From Heterocephalus glaber (lineage: Eukaryota > Chordata > Mammalia > Rodentia > Bathyergidae), in the NCBI RefSeq assembly GCF_000247695.1, contig NW_004624748.1:4915315-4979314 (forward strand): 64,000 nt of DNA. The letters run 5' to 3'. Each line of letters begins with the position of its first letter. Position 1 is the first letter of the stretch. This document shows, one piece after another, positions 51,431 to 63,667 of this stretch. Below the pieces are notes generated by a model that saw only the letters and a program-made list of their open reading frames with translations, was not told the DNA's origin and made no database searches. Position numbers and translations under genes: made by a program.

Positions 51431-51534
51431 CTGAAGTTAAATAAAATAACATAAATCAAAGCATTTAGCACCAAGCTGATATAACTGCTTCCTCCCCTCC
51501 CACAAACTTTTATTGCTTTTCTGGATTTCTTTTT

Positions 51535-51738
51535 TCTTCTCCAGTACTGGGGATTGAACCCAGGGCCTTCTCACTGAGCAGCATCTCCAGACCTTTAGAC
51601 CTAAAAAGGAAAAAAAAATTATATATATATTTAATATATAAATGTGTTATATATAATATATATATTCCCGCCATCCTGCCTCAGCCTCCCAGAATGCTGG
51701 GATTACAAGCGTGCTCTACAACTCCAGGCTTGGATTTT
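51535..51738 (-). mobile_element. B4-type SINE, antisense, with an expanded AT run in the middle
   Basis: An ID-like half (agtactggggattgaaccca, gagcagcatctccagacc) and a B1-like half (gcctcagcctcccagaatgc, ctgggattacaagcgtgctc) are separated by a long (AT)n run at about 51616-51665. Confidence 0.75.
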
Positions 51739-51922
51739 TATGCACGGTAATATGATCAATCAGCCTCCAGGGCTTTAAAAAGCCTGATGGTTGCTGAAAA
51801 CACGTGTGCCTCGAACCTCTCCAGCAAGACTTGCAAGGTCTACTTACAACCTTTTGTTTACCAAAATTTACCCACCCTGTTAGCAAAAACCATGCTTAAA
51901 ATGTACCAATAAATGTTCATAT

Positions 51923-51948
51923 ATATGTGTGTGTGTGTGTGTATATAT
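51923..51948. repeat. (GT)n/(AT)n microsatellite ending in the assembly gap
   Basis: A GT run followed by tatatat that runs straight into N. Confidence 0.95.
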
Positions 51949-52048
51949 NNNNNNNNNNNNNNNNNNNNNNNNNNNNNNNNNNNNNNNNNNNNNNNNNNNN
52001 NNNNNNNNNNNNNNNNNNNNNNNNNNNNNNNNNNNNNNNNNNNNNNNN
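51949..52048. other. Assembly gap (100 N)
   Basis: Exactly 100 N, the usual placeholder for a gap of unknown size. It sits between a GT/AT microsatellite and the EBPL promoter region. Confidence 0.99.
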
Positions 52049-52219
52049 AAACAAAAAAAATTCCACCAACTGGACTTCACTTTGTGGCTCAAAGTCGTTA
52101 AAAATCAAGCCCTTTTAAAATGTGTATCTCTATTGCCGATCCTTTGGAGCTTGGTCTGGAAACAGGTTTGGCGGAGACATCTACACGAGTTGGTAGGCCC
52201 CTGCAAAGCAGGAATGAGT

Positions 52220-52740
<521 letters not shown>

Positions 52741-52950
52741 CTGTGGACAGAGCGAGCCACTGCTAGTGCTGCCTGCGGATTCCTTTACCAAACCTAAAGT
52801 CCCTGAAAATTGCTAAAGGATTGACTGGATGTATTGTGTTTTATTTGTAAGCTACTCAAAGGCCAGAACCTTGGCTTTCTTGTCTTTTGTACACAAAAAT
52901 GTTGAACTAAAAAAAATAACGATAGCTGAGATCAGTTTTGTTTGGGGGTT

Positions 52951-53040
52951 GTTGTTTTTTTTTTTGGTACCGAGGATCGAACTCGGGACCTTGCGCTTGC
53001 AAGGCAGGCGGTGGAACCACTGAGCTAAATCCCTGGCCCC
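52951..53040 (-). mobile_element. ID SINE, antisense
   Basis: T-run, then ggtaccgaggatcgaactcg, cttgcaaggcaggcggtgga and aaatccctggcccc. One of the least degraded copies. Confidence 0.94.
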
Positions 53041-54402
53041 CATTTTTTGTGTAACAAATTCTGGGCTTGCATAGAGACAAATAAAAAAACCTGTGCTTTA
53101 ATCATAATTTGTTGAGGGTCTGCTGTGTGCTGGGCACAGTATTGTGTTTAATATTTCTGATCTTTACACATCCCGTCAGCTAGTTATTATTGTCCCCATT
53201 TTACAAAGGCAAAAGCAGCCCCCTGCAAAGTTAGGTAACTTTCCAGTGCCACATAGCTGGCATGATTCTGAGTTAGTTTAGTCTCTGACCCCAAAGCTTG
53301 GCTGTCACTCCATACTTTAGGAAACATGTCCTTAAAAGTTCATTGTACTTAATGACTAACCAGTAGGGCTACATTTAAGGGACTTCTATTGAAGTTTCCC
53401 CAGAAAACACTTTTTTAAGTTTTTTTTAAAACCTCTTTAAAAAATTTTTTTAAATTTAAATTTGAACAGAACTTTGGCTAATCTGAAGCCAAAATCCATA
53501 GTACCTATTGAGAAAGAAAAAACAAAAAATAACCGTCTTCATCTCTGGACATTTGCCAGTTAAAAACATTCCCATACTAGGTGCTGCTGGACTGATGAAA
53601 TTCCTTCCTAACAATCAGTTCATGGAGATAAGAGACCATGAGTATTTTCCTCAGCTCTGTGTTTATAAAACTGATTTTTAAACTGTCTCTTGAATACAAG
53701 CCCTCCCAAAGAACAGGCAGTACAAGTTGTTAGGCCCACTTAAAGAAAAAAGTATTATTATAATATATTTTAAACGTACAAAAAAGATATGAAAATACTA
53801 AAATATATGCCTATATTCCACCACCTAACTTAAGTCTGCTTTTCAAGTACAGATCATTGTAGGTAACATGGCACATACCCTGTTTGTGGCACTTTGAAGT
53901 ATAGTCTGATGTATGGAATTACTGTTCTGTGTGAATGAATACACCATACCTTAGCTCTTCAAGTCTAAGGTGTCCTTTAGACTTGACTTAAGCAGTTGAG
54001 ACCTACAAGAAAAGTACATGAGTATATTCTCTTGGTTGGGCCTTCCAGTTATACCCAGAAATAAGGGAGGTGCTAACACTGGAAAGTAGAGCCTCAGGGA
54101 GAACTGAAACCACAACACACTTCCCTGGAACCTATGCTTCTTCTCCTCACCCCTTAAACTTCCCAAAGGGAGGGGAAAAAGCCCAGGTTTTTTTGCTGCC
54201 ATCCAACTACCCTGTTGGACAGCATTTCAAGCCAAGCATTCCCAGAGGTGGTTTACCTTGAAGATGTCCAACCAGAGGGTGATAACCTTGGGCTCCAGCC
54301 CTGGTGTTTCAGTCACCCCAGTATGGCTAGCATGGAGGGCAGGCTAATTTCCCACCAGTGCACTGGGAGAAGCCATAGCAATTTACCTAAATAAGTGATT
54401 TG

Positions 54403-54690
54403 GCCAGGTGCCATGGTGCAGGCCAGTAATCCTAGTACTCTGGAGACTGAGGCAGGAGGATCAAGAGTTTGAGGCCAGGGCCAGGGATTTAGCTCAGGGG
54501 TGCTGCCACCTGCCTCACAAGTTCAAGGTCCCAAGTTTGATCCCCAGTACCAAAAAAAAAAAAGTTTGAGGCCCGCCTGGGCAATTTAGTGAGACCTTGT
54601 CTCAAAGAGTGGGGGTGACTGGTGATATAGGTGAGTGGTAGAGCCCTTGTGAACATGCTCAAAGGCCTGGATTCAATCGTGTCATGAAAG
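54403..54690 (+). mobile_element. B4-type SINE, sense, split by an ID
   Basis: The B1 half begins gccaggtgccatggtgcagg and breaks after gagtttgaggcc; it resumes after the ID with agtttgaggcccgcctgggc and ends in an ID half (ctggtgatataggtgagtgg, ctggattcaatcg) and a GA-rich run. Confidence 0.88.
54479..54563 (+). mobile_element. ID SINE, sense, inside B4
   Basis: It reads ggccagggatttagctcagg, cacaagttcaaggtcccaag and gatccccagtacc with an A-run. The direct repeat agtttgaggcc is on both sides. Confidence 0.94.
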
Positions 54691-55418
54691 AGAGAGGGAG
54701 GAAGGAGAGAAAAGAGAGAGGGACAGAGGAAAGAAGGGTGAGTTTGGCTCACCCTTTCTCATGGGTCTTTATGAGCCTGTCAGGCATTGGGCTTTTCCCT
54801 CGTCTGCAATCTAAGCATAGCATTCTAGGCATGGCCTGGGCATGAGGCAGGATGTGCAAAGAAGAGCTTGAATATTACTCTGTAGTAGGAAGCCACTGCA
54901 AGATTTTGAGCACAGAAGCAGCGTGAATGTGGTTTTATGATATGTATTTTTGGACTTTGCCCAAAGTTGGCAGTTCATAACTCCCATAGTTCTTATTTCC
55001 TAAATAACTTGAAAAGTCAGGTGAAAGTATTTGGCTTTTATCCTTCCTGAAGCAGCTTTGGAACAGCTTCAGATTAGTAAGGTGACGGTAATGTTGGGGT
55101 CTCAGCAACGTCTAGGCCTCAGATAGCAAAGTCACAATGTGACTTCCTCTTGCACTCTTTCATGTACTTCTTTTTCTCCTCAAGGTCAGCATAGAAACTA
55201 GAATTTCTCTTCTCTCAGGTGGATCATAGCAACTAAAAGTGTAATCTTTCCCTGCCTTTCTGTCTTGGAACTAGCCATAAGGAAGTTCTCTGGTCTCCCT
55301 CATTTATAGATGATAAGACCCCCATTTTTAAAAAGGGGGAAGGAAGAAATGATGTGTAGAGAAGCTAAAAAGAATCTGCAGACTGGCCTGGCTGGGTTCC
55401 CCATTCAGACTGCTGCCA

Positions 55419-56022
55419 TTTGTTATGGTTGTAATGCAAAATGCCCTCCACCAAAGGCTTATTGTGTGGAAGGCTTGGTGGCTGATGGGCTTTGGGGAAC
55501 TGGTTGGATCATGAGAGCTCCAACTTCATCAGTAGATTAACCCAGTGATGAGATCATCATTTGATGGCATTATGGGGAGATGACAGAATGGGAAGTGGGG
55601 CCTGGTTGAAGGGATTAGATCATGGGAGCATGGACCTGGGGACTATATCTTGTTCTTGGCCCTTTTCTGTCAGACTCTTTCCCTTCTCTCTGCTTCCTGG
55701 CTGCAAGGAAATGAGTAGCTTTTCTCTGCCATTCCTTCCATCGTTATTTTTGTTTGTTTGTTTGTTTGTTTTTTGAGATGGTCTCATTATGTAGTTCAGG
55801 CTGGTCTTGAACTCACAATGTAGCCCAGGCTGGCCTCAAACTCACTGTGACTCTCCTGCCTTAGCCTCCCAAGTGCTGGGATCACAGATATGAGCCACCA
55901 CACCCGGCACTGCTATAATATTATTGCCTGCCCTCGTGAAACCATGAACTACAATAAATCATTCTTCCTTTAAGTTGACTTTCTCAGGTATTTTGTCTCA
56001 GCAATGGAAAGCTAACACACCA
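55419..56022 (+). mobile_element. MaLR-type LTR, sense, split by a B1
   Basis: It starts tgttatggttgtaatgcaaa and includes ggttggatcatgagagctcc, gattagatcatgggagcatg and ctgcttcctggctgcaagga; after the B1 it resumes with ccctcgtgaaaccatgaact and acaataaatcattcttcctt, ending near aatggaaagctaacaca. This is the layout of a solo MaLR LTR with its polyadenylation signal. Confidence 0.88.
55747..55912 (-). mobile_element. B1 SINE with internal duplication, antisense, inside the LTR
   Basis: A (TTTG)n run, ttttgagatggtctcattat, two gttcaggctggtcttgaact / gcccaggctggcctcaaac units, ctgggatcacagatatgagc and accacacccggc. Confidence 0.93.
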
Positions 56023-57051
56023 TACCCTTTTTCCCAAATCACACAGTACACAGTAAACACATAGCCTTGCCTGTCAGCTTGGAGCATGGCTGTGAGAAGT
56101 AGCCTGAATCTTTTGACAACTTGATCTCTGACAAGTTTGTCTCTCCCACATTTTTGTCACCATGGGGTCTGCCCATGCTTGTTCTTCAGGCTTATCATGG
56201 AAGCCTGGGGCTTCAGTGTCTTCCTCGTTCTCCAGTCATTCTACCTTAACACTCATGGGTAGTTTTTGTCTCAAAAACCCTGAGCCCCAGTGTCTGCTAA
56301 CTCCTGATTTATTTGTGTATTTTGGACATTACCCTTATCCAGTTAACATTACTGTCACCTCACCTTCCATGACTGTAACATAAGTCTCTTCCTTCTATTA
56401 CTTGCTTTATCACTAGGTCTGAGTTGCCTTTCACTCAGTCTGTTCCTGTTCTTGTTTTCCCTTTCCTTTTTGGGCATTGACGTCTTCATGGGTTTTGCTT
56501 TAAGACATCCTTTCTAGTAAATGATTTGTAGTCCTTGTGCTGTTTGCCAGACCTGGTGAATCACAGCTGGCATAGCTCTGTGTTGATATTGTAAAGCTTA
56601 GAAGTGCTGCCAAATCGAAAGCTCTCATGGGGACCTACCATCCATTTTCCTTAGCGTACTAGATAGGCATCCCTATACTTCTGCAGACCAAACTTCAGTC
56701 TGTTTTCTAGCATGATGAACAAGACAGTATCACCTAACAAGGGAGAGCTGTCTCTGCAGCCCAATCTCAGAATGATATCCTGTTCTCATTGACTGTTCCT
56801 CATTTCCACAAATATTCGAGTGCCTGCTTGGATGCCAGTGCTGTCATAGGTATGGACAGTGGATGGCCCACGTCCTCTTAGAGTTTATGGGATAGTAGAA
56901 TTTTTCTCCTCTTTCATGTGAAGAACAGTAGTTACTAGTGTCACTGTCAGTGTGAAACCCATATGAAAAATCTTTTGCAGATAAATGCCAGGAGAAGTTT
57001 ATCCTAGAAAGTTGATTTATTTCTCTCTTGACAGCAAGAGCAATGTAAATA

Positions 57052-57244
57052 CAGTGGTACCTCAATTTACCAACTTGATTCTTTCCATGATTCTGGCCCC
57101 AAACCGAGTTGGATGAGAACCGAGTCAAATTCAATGGTTAGGTTCAATGTTGACCTTAGGGGGAAATTTGATTTGGTTCTCATCCAGTTCAGTTTATGAC
57201 CAGAATCGTGGAAAGGATTAAGTTCGTGAACCGAGGTAACACTG
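57052..57244. mobile_element. TA-flanked palindromic MITE (copy 2)
   Basis: It starts cagtggtacctcaatttacc after TA and ends gtgaaccgaggtaacactg. The halves form a long inverted repeat: left ttctttccatgattctggcc with gatgagaaccgagtcaaatt, right (reverse-complemented) cctttccacgattctggtca with gatgagaaccaaatcaaatt. It is the same family as 26083-26274. Confidence 0.88.
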
Positions 57245-57829
57245 CATCTCTCCCCTTTGATTCTGGCTTCCTGAAAACTGAGAACCACATTAAAACTATA
57301 ATAACAAGAAAAGATGGTCTTTATTGATATAGTCTTATTGAGCTCTGATCTAGATTCTTATTCCTTTTTTGTGACTAATGTTTTTTAAATTCTTACCATT
57401 ACTGTATATTGAATATTTTTGCTGTACTTGATGCAAAATCTTTTTTCTATTGAAGAAGTGTAAGTACTTCAAAAACTTTTAATGCTGCACAGTGATTTTT
57501 ATTTCCTTTGAGATGGAAAAGCATTCTAGGGGAAATATCTCAGTCCCTGTTTTTTTTTTCTTCATAACCCTAAACACAATTTCTAATTATCTGTTTTCCT
57601 CTCTTTCTCCAGAACCTGCATGGTGCCTGGTATGTAGGAGTGTTTAATGTATTTGTTGATATTGAATGAATGGAAGAATGATTCTACCATTTTAACTTAT
57701 AATTTATATTTTAAGCCTCAAATTGTTCAAATATCTAAGATATCAAAATTCTCTGTGTTACACAATGTCTTTAAAACTAAATTTGTAAAAGTTGCATATT
57801 CCAGTGTTCACTGTAAAAATGAAAAACGT

Positions 57830-58345
57830 TTATGAGCAGAACTCTGCAACCTAGACCCAGCCTGCTGGCAATGGCCCGGGCCCTGGAGAACTTCTTGTGG
57901 AAGCTTAATCATGCCAGCCATGGCTTCTGGCAAATGGTGGTGTTGAAGACTTGGCCCCATGACGGGAAGAGCTTTGGCATTTTCAGCACTTTGGGCAACT
58001 TCAGCAGATAGCAGGCACCGCCTCAATAAGATAGATTTAAAGGTACCACCCATGGCCTCCCCCACACATGTGGAGTTGCTTCAAGGCTGCAGGTGCCTCT
58101 CACATCTTCATTCTGCCCCCTCTTGTTTCCCAGGGACTGAGGACTTTCCCTGGCTGAGTTGGTCACCTGACTTGCACCTCCTCTTTCACCTTCTACTAGT
58201 GAATCTTTCCTCTTATCCTTGTCCTCCTCTGTCTCTACCAGCTTTACCTCTTCTCCTTTCTCTCATACCCTGTCTTCTCCCTCCAGAAAAATCTCATTCT
58301 GGAAAGTTAAGCTCAGCCATTGTTCTGAATCACCAAAGGTGAAGA
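57830..58345. other. GC-richer segment of unknown origin
   Basis: A sharp rise in GC after AT-rich sequence. Short open frames occur on both strands (57808-58065 minus, 57959-58342 plus), but their translations are low-complexity or resemble no protein I know. It ends in a pyrimidine-rich stretch. A decayed processed pseudogene is possible, not shown. Confidence 0.35.
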
Positions 58346-58431
58346 AGTAGCAATCTGAAGAGATAAAAACAGCACTCTACTTATATTTGAACTAAGGGAA
58401 TTAGGCAAATAAGTGTGCTTGTGTATCCTAA

Positions 58432-58520
58432 TTTTTTTTTTTTTTGGTACCAGGGATTGAACTTGGGACCTTGCACTTGCAAGGCAGGTGTAGTGCCTCT
58501 GAACTTAATCCCTGGACCCC
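58432..58520 (-). mobile_element. ID SINE, antisense
   Basis: T-run, then ggtaccagggattgaacttg, cttgcaaggcaggtgtagtg and taatccctggacccc. Confidence 0.93.
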
Positions 58521-58544
58521 CATTTTTTTGTTTTTGTTTTTGTT

Positions 58545-58720
58545 TTCCCATACTGGAGAATGAACCCCAGACCTTTGCTGTATCCCCAGACCTTTTTATT
58601 TTGAGACAAGATCTCTCTAAGTCACTGAGTTGCCCCAGTTGGGTTCAAACTTGCAGTCCTTCTGCCTCAGCCTCCTTAAGTGCTGAAATTACAGCCTGTG
58701 CTACCACTTCTGACTTATCC
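58545..58720 (-). mobile_element. B4-type SINE, antisense
   Basis: An ID half (atactggagaatgaacccca, gctgtatccccagacc) followed by an antisense B1 half (ttgagacaagatctctctaa, gtgctgaaattacagcctgt). Confidence 0.85.
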
Positions 58721-59699
58721 CATGTTTAAAAAATGATTGTTAGTTCCTTATGGGAAGAGAACTTTATGCACTTTCACAGGTGTGCTTACTCTCAAAAGCA
58801 CAGCCTCAAGTCTGATGGCCTGAGGCAAGGTTTAATCACTATTTCCATAGTTCTTAGTGAAGTCTATCACCTTGTTTCACAAGGGGATTTTGAGAGGGAT
58901 AGGAGAGGCACAACCTCCCTTTTTAAGCTTGGAAACAAGGACTGTTACTTTCCCATTTTTGCCTTTTCTGTGTCTTGTACTGCCTAGCTGCATAGTTTAC
59001 TTGATTCCATCCCAAAGGCCTCAAGACCATTTATGACCATCAGCCCCATCAGCAGATGTGCAAAGTAAGCTGGCTAGAGTGGTAGAGATGGGCTTATCTC
59101 TGCCCTCTGGGAAATGAAGACCCCATCTACACAGCTCCATTAGTCTCCATGCCTTCAGCCACTTCCCATGACATGGTTTCTGTCCTTGTCAATCACCTTA
59201 CCACTTGCTGTAGGTTCCTTTTTAAATGCAGTGCCAGTAACTAAACACTATCCCAGAGGGGGCCTGACCACCATTACAGAAGCCCTGGGACAGGGTTATA
59301 GGTGGGGCAGAGTATGGGCTTTGGGGTGCAATACCTAGGCCCTTGAACATCAGCTCTGCCATTTGCCAATGGGAAGGCTTGGGCTGTACGCTTCCCTTAG
59401 GGCAAATCCTTTCTGTAATGAGGAACAGAGGGAAAGAAGGAAACTTTCTGTCTCCGTGTCCTTATCTGTAAATCATGAAAGTAATGTTTACTTCAAAGGG
59501 TTGATGTGAGTATTAAATAAACCTTTGTAATTTAGTGTGGTGCTTCTCAAATTTGAACTTGCATGAATCACCCAGGGGTCATTTGAGATTCTGCATTGGC
59601 AGCAAGTTCCCAGATAATTCATAGGCTGTGCTTCATGGGTTACATTTGAACAGCAAGGATACAGGGTGCTGGCCCTTAGAAAAGTTCATCGAATGCAGT

Positions 59700-59950
59700 T
59701 TTCCTTTTTTAAAAAAAATTTTTGTGTTTATTAGTACCTGTTTGTAGTACATAATGATTACATTCATCATGGGGAGTTGGCACATGTATATAACACATCT
59801 CAATTCTTTTCATGTCCCTTCCCCTCCTTCCCTCCTATCTCCCTCTAGTTCTGTCTTTCTGTGACTCTTAGTGACTCCTCCTCACCATAGTCCATGCTTA
59901 GATTGCCTGTTAATTTTCATCCTATTCCATATGTAAATATCCGATAATTA
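59700..59950 (-). mobile_element. L1 3' UTR, antisense
   Basis: A-tail complement, then gtgtttattagtacctgttt, gtagtacataatgattacat and the pyrimidine-rich cccttcccctccttccctcc. Related to 14084-14540. Confidence 0.7.
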
Positions 59951-59999
59951 AGATGAGCCCTGGAAGGTTTCCTGTCTCATCTTTTGTATGCGTGTGCAG

Positions 60000-60240
60000 G
60001 CATGTGTGTGTGTATTTGTGTATGTGTGTACCTGTGTGTGTAGTGCTAGGGATTCAGGGGCTTGCACTTGCTGGGAAAGTGTTTTATCACTGAGCTACAT
60101 CCCACCCTTTTTATTTTATTTTGACGTGGTTTCTCAACTAAGTTACCCAGGTTGCTGTCCTCAAAATTGCTATCCTCTTGCCTCAGCTTCCTTAAGAGCT
60201 GGGATTTATGGGCATGTGCCAGGCCCCCTCCCCTCTTGCT
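60000..60240 (-). mobile_element. B4-type SINE, antisense, next to (GT)n
   Basis: After a GT-rich run: an ID half (gtgctagggattcaggggct, gagctacatcccaccc) and a B1 half (gacgtggtttctcaactaag, gagctgggatttatgggcat). Confidence 0.85.
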
Positions 60241-61333
60241 ATCTAATCCTTAATCTGAGAACAACCGTCTCAGCAGAGAGAAAAGTATATTCCTAATAGG
60301 GGGAGATGCTAAGTCTTAAATCCAACACTAAGCCTATGTGTTGTAGGAAGGGTAGAACTTCTCGGACTGTTTTGACACAGAAAGAGCCAGGACAGTTCTG
60401 AACAGATAACAGCTGCTGGGCATCATATGAAAGTTATCATTTCATTAGGTGTTTGAGGGCTGGGGCGAGAACATATCTGCAGTCTCTAAAGCCTTGTCGT
60501 GGTGAAATGTAGGAGGCTACAGCAGCCAATACCTCCAGAAACAGTGATGTATGCTGTTGCCATGACAAAAAATCTGGTATAATTAGGCTAAGATTTTGTG
60601 AGTCAGCATTGAAAATGCTAATAAATGTTGGCAGGATTTATGCACTGATTCTATTCTTGCCTGACTTTATTCTCCCAGTCTTAATAATGAATGTTGAACT
60701 GTTTTCTCTTGGTCTTCATTCAAAACAAACTTCACAAATACAAACTCAGCCTCATTTTGTGTTCTTTTTAAAATTTCTGTAAAAACATCTTTCTGCTAAA
60801 TTTTTTCGTTCAGGATTGAAATGAGTAAATTGAACATTCTTTGTAAATCAGTCATTTAATTAGAGATTACAGTAGCTCACACAGCTAGGATGTTTATTTT
60901 CTCTGAGCTTTTGACTCATAGCCATCTTGAAGGCTATTAAATATGTTGTCACAGGTACAGGTCTGGAATACTGTAAGAGAAAAATTAGACTGGCCTTTGT
61001 TATGTAGTTTTACTTGCTATGATATATTTTAGTTTTAAAATTGATTTTGTTAGCAATTGAATTATATAGATTTTAATTCAGACGTGTTTTAATTGTTCAG
61101 TAAAAACTTTCCTATATTTTTAAACAAATATCTTTATATACAGAGCTTTCAATTTTTAAAAATAGAAAAACATGGAATGTTCCTTATTACCCTCTGAGTT
61201 AATAGAAAAAACTATTAGGAAGAACTAGCAGGAAGAAAATATTTAAAATATAACTATGTAATACAAACATGAAAAATTTCTTGAAGGTGCCATGGAACTT
61301 TCTAGGAAATGAGACTGGAGGTCAAAAGGGAGA

Positions 61334-61420
61334 TTTTTTTTTTTTCCGGTACCAGGAATCAAACTCAGGACCTTTGGCTTGCCAGGCAGGCGTGGTGCCA
61401 CTGAGCTACATCCCGGCCCA
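61334..61420 (-). mobile_element. ID SINE, antisense
   Basis: T-run, then ggtaccaggaatcaaactca, gccaggcaggcgtggtgcca and acatcccggccc. Confidence 0.93.
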
Positions 61421-61987
61421 GGAGAGAGACTTTTATCCTTTACTTTGCACCTTTTTATAGTTTAGAAGAGCCTTTCAGCACGTATCACTTTCATAATTTT
61501 TTAAATGTTAGAATATGAAAGATAACCCCCCAGAGGAAACATCGGAAAAGTAAAGCTGCTGAAATAGCATGCCATGGAGACTGGAGACGTTGCCTAGGAC
61601 AGCTGATGGTGAAAAGAGAAAGCATTAATAGTAGATGCCACTGGCTGTCAGGGTGAACAAACGCCTTCACAGCCCCTCTGCAGTCCCCACAGACAGAAAG
61701 AGAATACACTCTGCATGTGTCATGCAGATCCAGGAGGACACTAGGACTGGCATTTTGATGCCTGGCCCTTTGCCAAAAGAGCAGATAATTTAAACAATAA
61801 AATAATATTTCATTTAATTTTCATTTAAAAATGGCCTTTGGGTCGGTCTCCTTACTTTCATCCAAGTGTCTGTTTTAACCAACATGCTGCTAAACCCAAA
61901 TATGACAGTTCCTGTTGCTCCTATCAGGGAATGCTTTGCAATTCTGGGATGTCATCCCCTCCCACCAGGTTGAATCCCACCATCGTT

Positions 61988-62017
61988 GGTGTGTGTGTTT
62001 GTATGTGTGTGTGTGCA
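61988..62017. repeat. (GT)n microsatellite
   Basis: GT run with tttgtatg interruption. Confidence 0.9.
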
Positions 62018-63204
62018 CTCGTGAGCACTTGATGCTAGAAGGCAGTTTTACTCAGCTATCTTCCACCTGGCAGGAGTGCCTGCAGGTGAGCATTTTTGCC
62101 CTGTGGTTTGTTGAGGCACAGATAACAGGGAACTCACAGTTATTAGTAAGGACTACTGAAACACCACTTTGATAGGAAGGTGCATCTCTTGAGGTGCACT
62201 CTGCCTGCTGTGTGCCACAAGAGCCTTTGCTCCACTGCTTGGTTAGGCTGGTGTGGACACAGATATTCGGGGTCACTTAGGGTCTGGAGATGTTCTGGGA
62301 GGAACAAAGCCTTGGGCAGTCTGCAGTTCCTTCAGACCACTGTGATTGGAGCCTCCTGCTTGCTTATTGAACGCATGAGGGCACGGGGCTCTGGGACCAC
62401 AGGATGAGTCTGGAGTTCAGAAAGGCCGGGAGCACCTTTCCATGAGCTCTCACTGGTAGAGGGCATTGTGACTGACTTTCTCTAGTGGTGCAATGTCTGA
62501 CATTGACAAGTTGCTATATGTTTTTTTAAATTGTTGAACAATTTCAAATATTCACAAATATAGAGAGACTAGCACAAGGAACAGATACATCATTTTTGAA
62601 TTTTATTACCCTTGCTTCATCAATCATTTATTTCTTTTCCTCTCTCATTCCTTTTCCTCCCTTTCTACCCCTCTTCTTCCTTCCTTTTTCTTTTGTTATC
62701 ACTGAAATATTGGCAAGCCAGTCTAGGCCTCATGGCAGTTTGCCCTATGTAACGAGTAAGTCTCTCTAAAAAGTCAGTTTGTGCTTCATCAGAATAGGTG
62801 CCTGCCTCTCGATTGTTATAGGAATGACAGTCCAGGACTCTGTGTAGCAACAGCATGTCCACCAGTCAGGGAATACACCTGGGGATCACGATGACCTTCA
62901 CCTCCCCATGGTCATGGGCTTTGGCAGGCTGAGACTCCACAACCTTCCCTTTGGCCCTATCACACCTGACCCTCTGCTGATATTCTCCCTGGCCACTGCA
63001 CAGGGTCCTCACTCACCCTTCAGACAAGCAATTACAAATCTTCCAAGTGCCAGGCTCAAGGCTGCCAATCAGGGAGAAACTATCAGAAGATAGTTCTAAC
63101 TGCTTATTATTCACTCATTGAGCCATTCACCCATGAGGCACTTTCTGAGAGCTTTACTCTGCTCCTTTTATTGATTAGAGAACTGAAGACCTGTGTCTAC
63201 CTGT

Positions 63205-63621
63205 GTCTTAATTACTTTCTCGTTGCTGGGACAAAATACCCAACACCCACAAGTTAAAGGAGGAAAGGTTTATTTTGGCTCACAGTTTGTAGAGGTTTCA
63301 GCTATAGTCTGCTGGATCCAAGGCAGGGCAGCATGGCAGAGGGGCATCACAGAAGAGAAACAGTTCATAGCATGGCAGGCAGGAAGCAGCAAGTCTTGGT
63401 TCTTTTCCTTTTTATTCCATCCAGACTACAAGCCTATTGGTTAGTGCTACCCACACCCAGGGTGGGTCTTCCCTTTTCAGTAAATCCATCATCCACACCT
63501 AGAACTATGCTAAACCAATCAGTGGACTGATCCAGTACCATACACCCATGATCCAGCCACCTCTCAAAAGCCCCACCTATGAGCACATGAGGCTTTGGGG
63601 AGACATCTAGACATAAACCAC
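63205..63621 (-). mobile_element. MaLR-type LTR, antisense
   Basis: It opens tgtcttaattactttctcgt, then gggacaaaatacccaacacc and ggaaaggtttattttggctc, with aaccaatcagtggactgatc and catctagacataaacca at the end. Closely similar to 19768-20233. Confidence 0.85.
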
Positions 63622-63667
63622 ATTTCAGAGAAATAGAATTACTGTAGCGGGAAATGTAAAAAAACAA

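Larger units (their letters stand above)
45880..51948. other. KPNA3-EBPL intergenic spacer
   Basis: No exon or RNA gene seen. It holds an MLT1-like LTR, six ID SINEs, a B1, a split B4, a poly(A)-type insertion and simple repeats. Stretches such as 46420-47830 and 49990-51130 show no element I can name. Confidence 0.7.

Noticed and set aside
57808..58065. Minus-strand frame that vaguely resembles a small chaperonin or mitochondrial protein retrocopy
   Set aside because: I compared it mentally with HSPE1 and ATP synthase subunits; only scattered residues agree, so no name is given.
57959..58342. 127-residue open frame, plus strand
   Set aside because: Mostly Leu/Ser/Pro from a pyrimidine-rich stretch; no domain recognised. 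Kept only as part of an unassigned segment.
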